Shown in pieces: positions 21,645 through 24,372 of a stretch of DNA of 24,372 nucleotides. Each line of letters starts with the position of its first letter. Position 1 is the stretch's first letter. The notes under the pieces were generated by a model that ran no database searches, had not been told where the DNA came from, and saw only the letters and a list, made by a program, of their open reading frames with translations. The position numbers and the translations under genes are program-made. Source of the stretch: a virus; IMG/VR virus record IMGVR_UViG_3300045974_000269, positions 1 to 24,372 of that record. One strand, written 5' to 3'.

Positions 21645-21938
21645 CTATCCTCCGCCACGAGCGCGCCTCTTTTGCCGCTTGCCCGCACCCAGCCACTTGA
21701 TCGCAGCAAGGCGTAAGCGCTCGCGCCCCCGCTTGTATTCGTCGCCCGTGTCGGCCTCGTACAGATGCACAACCGCTTCCATCACGTACCCGAAGGGGGA
21801 AAGGTTAGAGGCGATCGGCCCAACCATGCCCTTGCCCCTGCGCCTTCGAGTAGCGTGCCCCGGGCAGAAGCGATCACGAGGCTTCGCCAGCCGAAGGCAA
21901 TCGGGAGACTCGCAGAACCTTCCGCCCATGCCCGCCAT
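21645..21938 (-). CDS. Small protein with HNH-like zinc knuckle
   Basis: 97-aa protein from an ATG at 21938 (an alternative ATG three codons later). It has C9-x4-C14-x10-C25-x2-H28 inside GRFCESPDCLRLAKPRDRFC, almost the same knuckle as at the start of the adjacent HNH protein, followed by a basic RRRRGKG segment. After that there is a helical part (YVMEAVVHLYEADTGDEYKR) and a very basic C-terminus (KRQKRRARGGG). It ends 4 bp before the HNH start. It is likely a nucleic-acid-binding partner, possibly of the HNH or of DNA processing; no known family is recognised. Confidence 0.7.
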   Translation of the reverse strand: MAGMGGRFCESPDCLRLAKPRDRFCPGHATRRRRGKGMVGPIASNLSPFGYVMEAVVHLYEADTGDEYKRGRERLRLAAIKWLGAGKRQKRRARGGG

Positions 21939-21949
21939 CCTGCCCCCTG

Positions 21950-22201
21950 CTACTTCGACGCCCGACGCTTCGCCCGATCCAACTCCCGACGCAGCGCCCG
22001 GAGCTTGTTGCGCGCCAGCCCCAACTCCGACACGCCCATGAACTCGTGCACGCCGGCGTGCTGCCCCCAGACCCAGCGCGGCCACGCGAGCAGCACAAGC
22101 CGCGCCCACCAAGGGGGCGGCCGCTTGTACGCGTGCACCTGGTCGCCCTTGGTTCGCCCGCAGACGCACCGTTCGATCACCACCCCGACGCCGTTACTCA
22201 T
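21950..22201 (-). CDS. Small orphan with a CxC motif
   Basis: 83-aa protein from an ATG at 22201, overlapping the previous stop (ATGA). It starts MSNGVGVVIERCVCGRTKGD, where C12 and C14 could belong to a metal site with His23. A Trp-rich, moderately hydrophobic stretch (WWARLVLLAWPRWVWG, residues 31-46) may associate with a membrane. The C-terminal half is a basic amphipathic helix (RNKLRALRRELDRAKRRASK). No family recognised. Confidence 0.6.
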   Translation of the reverse strand: MSNGVGVVIERCVCGRTKGDQVHAYKRPPPWWARLVLLAWPRWVWGQHAGVHEFMGVSELGLARNKLRALRRELDRAKRRASK

Positions 22202-22617
22202 GACGCGCACCCCTTGTCACACCGACAGCGGAAACCGTCCGAAGCGATCCCGTGGCACACGATCCCGCGATGCTGATCGGGGAAGTGTCCGCACCGACAC
22301 GGCTTGCCGACTGATTCGCCGGCGAGCCTTGCGCGGACAGCCGCCGCCCGGGCTTCCCTGTCCCGCCTTGCCGACTCCCGCCTCGAGGCGGCCGATCGCA
22401 GGCACTCCGGGCGATGCGCCTTGCGCCCGCCGCAGATCGGGCACGGCGCACGCCCACCCAGCCGAACCTCGTGGACGCCCGAAGGCGGCCGTTCCTTCGC
22501 GTGCACGTCGAGCCACGCCCGCCGGGCGACGTCTTCCGCCTCGAAGCGATCGAAGATCGCCCCGTGCATGGACGCGCCGTTACCCGTCGGTCCCGCCATC
22601 CCCCCGTACACGCGCAC
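22198..22617 (-). CDS. Cys/His-rich protein with likely zinc ribbons
   Basis: 139-aa protein. The GTG at 22617 follows the RusA stop without a gap and has GGGGAGG six bases upstream, better than the ATG at 22599. Two metal-type clusters are visible: C59-x2-C62 with C72 in the middle (APCPICGGRKAHRPEC), and a dense C-terminal one with C107, C109, H111, H116, C121, H122, C131, C133 and C137 (PCRCGHFPDQH and FRCRCDKGC). An Ala/Arg helix links them. It may bind DNA or RNA. No family recognised. Confidence 0.65.
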   Translation of the reverse strand: MRVYGGMAGPTGNGASMHGAIFDRFEAEDVARRAWLDVHAKERPPSGVHEVRLGGRAPCPICGGRKAHRPECLRSAASRRESARRDREARAAAVRARLAGESVGKPCRCGHFPDQHRGIVCHGIASDGFRCRCDKGCAS

Positions 22618-23001
22618 CTAAGCCTCCCCGTGGTCTTCGTTGAGTGTGAACACGTCGATCAGCAAACGCGGCTTGACCGTGTCGAACTTCTTTCGCAGCA
22701 CCAGCAACTCGACCTGCCGGTCGTTGAGATACGCGCCCTTTGGGCCTGCCAGCGCGTCAAGGATCAACTTCGTCGGGCCGTCCAGATCCATCAGGGGATG
22801 CGCGAGGTACAAGACGACCTCGACGCCGACGGCCTCGCCGGTTGGCGCGCGGTAGCCGGCCGCGACCATGGCCGCGCGCGTCCGGTACGCAATGCGCCCC
22901 TGGAAATCGACAGCCTCGCGCGACTTGAAGATCCCGCGGCCGCCTCGATACGTCCCGTTGACCGATACGGTCCGGCCAGGAACGACGACGTGCACCCTCA
23001 C
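22618..23001 (-). CDS. rusA: RusA-type Holliday junction resolvase
   Basis: 127-aa protein from a GTG at 23001 overlapping the previous stop (GTGA); a longer frame upstream only overlaps the preceding gene. The family layout is clear: N-terminal VVPGRTVSVNGTYRGGRG (7-23) and a catalytic block MDLDGPTKLILDAL (71-84) with Asp72, Asp74 and Lys78, then GAYLNDRQVELL with Asp94. These match the E. coli RusA catalytic Asp70, Asp72, Asp91 and Lys76 with a small offset. The enzyme cuts four-way junctions; in phages it clears branches before packaging or aids recombination. Confidence 0.9.
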   Translation of the reverse strand: MRVHVVVPGRTVSVNGTYRGGRGIFKSREAVDFQGRIAYRTRAAMVAAGYRAPTGEAVGVEVVLYLAHPLMDLDGPTKLILDALAGPKGAYLNDRQVELLVLRKKFDTVKPRLLIDVFTLNEDHGEA

Positions 23002-23174
23002 GGCTTGACCCCGAAATCCGGCACGCCGGGAAGCGTCGCGAGCTTGGGCCGGGCGATCCGTACGGCCGCTTGCAGGATCCACGAGAGGGATCGATCCTGC
23101 CGCCGGGCCTCGAGCCGCACCACCTCGAGGACGTCTTCGGGCAGATAGACCGACTGTTTACGCTTGTCGATCAC
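22998..23174 (-). CDS. 58-aa ribbon-helix-helix-like protein
   Basis: Read by hand between RusA and the upstream orphan. It begins at a GTG (23174) overlapping the previous stop (GTGA), and its TGA overlaps the RusA start in the same way. The sequence MIDKRKQSVYLPEDVLEVVR, then LEARRQDRSLSWILQAAVRI, has the order expected of a MetJ/Arc-like protein: a basic beta strand (KRKQSVYL), a first helix (PEDVLEVVRLEARRQ), a turn (DRSL) and a second helix (SWILQAAVRIA). Such proteins bind DNA as dimers, often repressing their own operon. The length of 58 aa is standard. Confidence 0.75.
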   Translation of the reverse strand: MIDKRKQSVYLPEDVLEVVRLEARRQDRSLSWILQAAVRIARPKLATLPGVPDFGVKP

Positions 23175-23479
23175 GGCCGCCCCTTAGCGCCGTCGGCGAG
23201 CGCGCTTTGTATCGCCAGGGAGGCCGCCAGCGCCCGCACGATCACGCCGTGCGTCCGCACGTCGTCTTTCGAGTCGGCCATCGTGTCGAGAATGATCGAG
23301 CACTCAGCCAAGGCGGCCCGCACGGGAGCCTCGTCGCGCAGGATGATTGCCGCCTTGCCGGCCTCGAGCCAGCGCGCCCGATAGTCCGAACGCTCGCCGG
23401 CGCGCCATTCCTCGAGCAGCACAACCACCTGGCCGAGCGCCGCAATAGCCCGATCCAGCACCGCAGCGGGAAGGGGCAT
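23171..23479 (-). CDS. Hypothetical helical protein
   Basis: 102-aa protein from an ATG at 23479, which shares a base with the previous stop (TAATG). It is nearly all helix: MPLPAAVLDRAIAALGQVVV, then LLEEWRAGERSDYRARWLEA and a series of Ala/Leu-rich helices with one Cys (LAECSIILDTMADSKDDVRT). No motif, membrane span or signal is seen. It lies in the early-type block between a membrane-anchored protein and the ribbon-helix-helix gene. Function unknown. Confidence 0.65.
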   Translation of the reverse strand: MPLPAAVLDRAIAALGQVVVLLEEWRAGERSDYRARWLEAGKAAIILRDEAPVRAALAECSIILDTMADSKDDVRTHGVIVRALAASLAIQSALADGAKGRP

Positions 23480-23763
23480 TAGTGCAGCCATCCCTTCCGC
23501 GCGCCGCGCCCGACGTACTCGAGCCGCCTCGAAGGGGGGTTCGCGTCGAGCACCGAGCGGACGACGCGCTCGAAGTGCTCCCGTGGCACGCGCCGGTTCT
23601 CGTGGTCGTCCCGCTCGCGCCGGAAGGCGCGCCGTTCCGACTCGAGCGCCAGCCGCTCGCCCTCGAGCGTCACGAGATCGTCGGCCATGCCGGCCGCCGT
23701 GAAAGACGAGCCGAGCACCCAGCCCGCGCACGCCGCCAAACACACGAGAATCGCCGCCATCAT
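23479..23763 (-). CDS. N-terminally anchored coiled-coil protein
   Basis: 94-aa protein from an ATG at 23763 (ATGA overlap with the upstream gene); a second ATG follows directly. Residues 2-24 are a hydrophobic span (MAAILVCLAACAGWVLGSSF), then a charged heptad-like helix (TLEGERLALESERRAFRRER), ending in a basic tail (GRGARKGWLH). LAAC at residues 9-12 resembles a lipobox but the n-region has no positive charge, so a simple anchor is more likely. The form recalls an i-spanin, yet it sits far from the lysis genes. Function unknown. Confidence 0.65.
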   Translation of the reverse strand: MMAAILVCLAACAGWVLGSSFTAAGMADDLVTLEGERLALESERRAFRRERDDHENRRVPREHFERVVRSVLDANPPSRRLEYVGRGARKGWLH

Positions 23764-24372
23764 AGCGCCACCCCTTGCCCCTCGAGAGGGGCGACACCGT
23801 CCGTTTCTGGGAAGATTCGCCGCAACTCCTCGAGCGTCCGGCCCTCGCCGTCGCGCCATACGTCCGATCGCGGCCCGTCCTGCCACGCGTCCTGGGCCGC
23901 CGGCGAGCGCCGGGCGTCCTGCAGGGGGCCGACGAAGTAGGCCAGCCAACGAGGCTTCGAGCCCGCCTTCGTTGCCGCTTCGGCCGCGACCTCGAGCGCT
24001 CGAGCCAGCCCCAGCCGGGCGACCTCGACGTCGATCTGCTCGCGCACCGTTGCGACCCGGTCAGCGCTGGCGACGCGCATCCAATCCCGGGGCACCGCCA
24101 TCCGGTCGGAGAGCAGGTCGCGAAGCATTGCCCAAGGGGAAGCTTCTGGGGCGGCGCTGGCCGCGGGCTTGCCCGCGGGTACTACTTCCAGATTCCTAAC
24201 ATCAGGATTCCTAACATCAGCCCGGCTCGACAAGACCTTGGCTTCGCCTTGGACAAGCCTAGGCGTGTCCAAGGACATGCCTAGGTCTGTCCCTGCCGGA
24301 TCCCGCTCCACCTGGCCGGGCACCGGATCGGGAATTTCGCTAGGAGCTTCGCGGGGGTGTGGATGCTGGTGT
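23760..24372 (-). CDS. Putative replication protein, 5' end outside window
   Basis: The frame is open from the TGA at 23760 to the right edge, so the N-terminus is missing; a GTG at 24323 is possible but the frame continues upstream in phage-like Pro/Glu-rich sequence. The first part is a flexible linker that contains the DNA repeats (LVQGEAKVLSSRADVRNPDV). The C-terminal part is helical (PWAMLRDLLSDRMAVPRDWM, then LGLARALEVAAEAATKAGSK) and contains KPRWLAYFVGPLQDA, a 'W..YF..pl..A' block similar to the end of phage replication initiator or helicase-loader proteins. The replication role is inferred from this block and from the repeats; moderate confidence only. Confidence 0.6.
   Translation of the reverse strand, partial: HQHPHPREAPSEIPDPVPGQVERDPAGTDLGMSLDTPRLVQGEAKVLSSRADVRNPDVRNLEVVPAGKPAASAAPEASPWAMLRDLLSDRMAVPRDWMRVASADRVATVREQIDVEVARLGLARALEVAAEAATKAGSKPRWLAYFVGPLQDARRSPAAQDAWQDGPRSDVWRDGEGRTLEELRRIFPETDGVAPLEGQGVAL
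24191..24220. repeat. Tandem 15-bp direct repeat
   Basis: GATTCCTAACATCAG occurs twice without a gap (24191-24205 and 24206-24220). It is about 40% GC in a ~67% GC setting. Each copy is five in-frame codons (DVRNP, DVRNL) on the minus strand. Beside the 20-bp palindromes it resembles the easily opened part of a phage origin. Confidence 0.9.
24251..24292. repeat. Two 20-bp palindromic sites, iteron/operator-like
   Basis: Plus-strand 24251-24270 and 24273-24292 both follow GGACA-N-G-CCTAGG-NN-TGTCC, a palindrome with outer arms GGACA/TGTCC and a central CCTAGG. They are separated by 2 bp, giving a 22-bp period (about two helical turns). The first copy extends to a 28-bp near-perfect palindrome (24247-24274) with only one mismatched pair. 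They lie inside the coding sequence of a putative replication gene. They are strong candidates for the binding site of a dimeric protein. Confidence 0.85.

Noticed and set aside
23727-23763. Lipoprotein signal (LAAC) in the 94-aa protein
   Set aside because: The n-region before the hydrophobic part has no Lys or Arg and is only a few residues long, so a plain membrane anchor is more likely; not fully excluded.
24231-24250. A third degenerate copy of the 20-bp palindrome
   Set aside because: The stretch GACAAGACCTTGGCTTCGCC shares the left arm and part of the centre only, with an extra base; too weak to count as a site.

Overview
The window is one contiguous piece of a tailed-phage genome (or a prophage) with a siphovirus-type, HK97-like virion plan. 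It is about two-thirds GC. Every gene I can support lies on the minus strand, so the genome reads from right (24372) to left (1). Starts and stops are tightly packed: many junctions are ATGA, GTGA, TGATG or TAATG overlaps, and GTG starts are common. No integrase, repressor, tRNA or rRNA gene is visible, so lytic or temperate lifestyle cannot be decided. The host is probably a high-GC bacterium. A DUF2163-like tail protein and a Tlde1/DUF2778-like lysis enzyme lean towards a Gram-negative (proteobacterial) host, but this is inference.

Right end (24372-21950), the early/accessory block: the 3' part of a gene resembling a replication protein, which contains two 20-bp palindromes and a tandem 15-bp repeat inside its coding sequence (possible origin). 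Then follow a small membrane-anchored coiled-coil protein, a helical orphan, a hidden 58-aa ribbon-helix-helix-like protein, a RusA-type Holliday junction resolvase and two small orphans, one of them Cys-rich.

Packaging and head (21938-13560): a zinc-knuckle orphan, an HNH endonuclease, a 240-bp non-coding region rich in G-runs (candidate cos/terminase site), P27-type small terminase, large terminase, a hidden 55-aa double-membrane-span protein, HK97-type portal, S78 prohead protease, major capsid protein and a set of head-tail connectors ending in a putative tail terminator.

Tail (13545-5898): a small orphan, major tail tube protein, the G / G-T tail assembly chaperone pair with a predicted -1 frameshift, tape measure, distal-tail-like protein, DUF2163-like protein, and a 941-aa tail hub fused to a C-terminal S74 self-cleaving chaperone.

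Left end (5911-1): a fibre-head/Ig-like protein, an orphan, three small membrane proteins followed by a Tlde1-like peptidoglycan enzyme (likely lysis cassette), two probable virion decoration proteins, and a >1004-aa appendage protein that runs off the left edge. That last protein carries at least 13 copies of a ~20-residue Gly/Ala-rich repeat around a globular core with a sialidase-type Asp-box.

The most unusual items are the intragenic iteron-like palindromes, the modular repeat appendage, strong over-representation of the hexamer CTCGAG, the unlisted membrane miniprotein between terminase and portal, and the strand-specific CCAGGTG motif.
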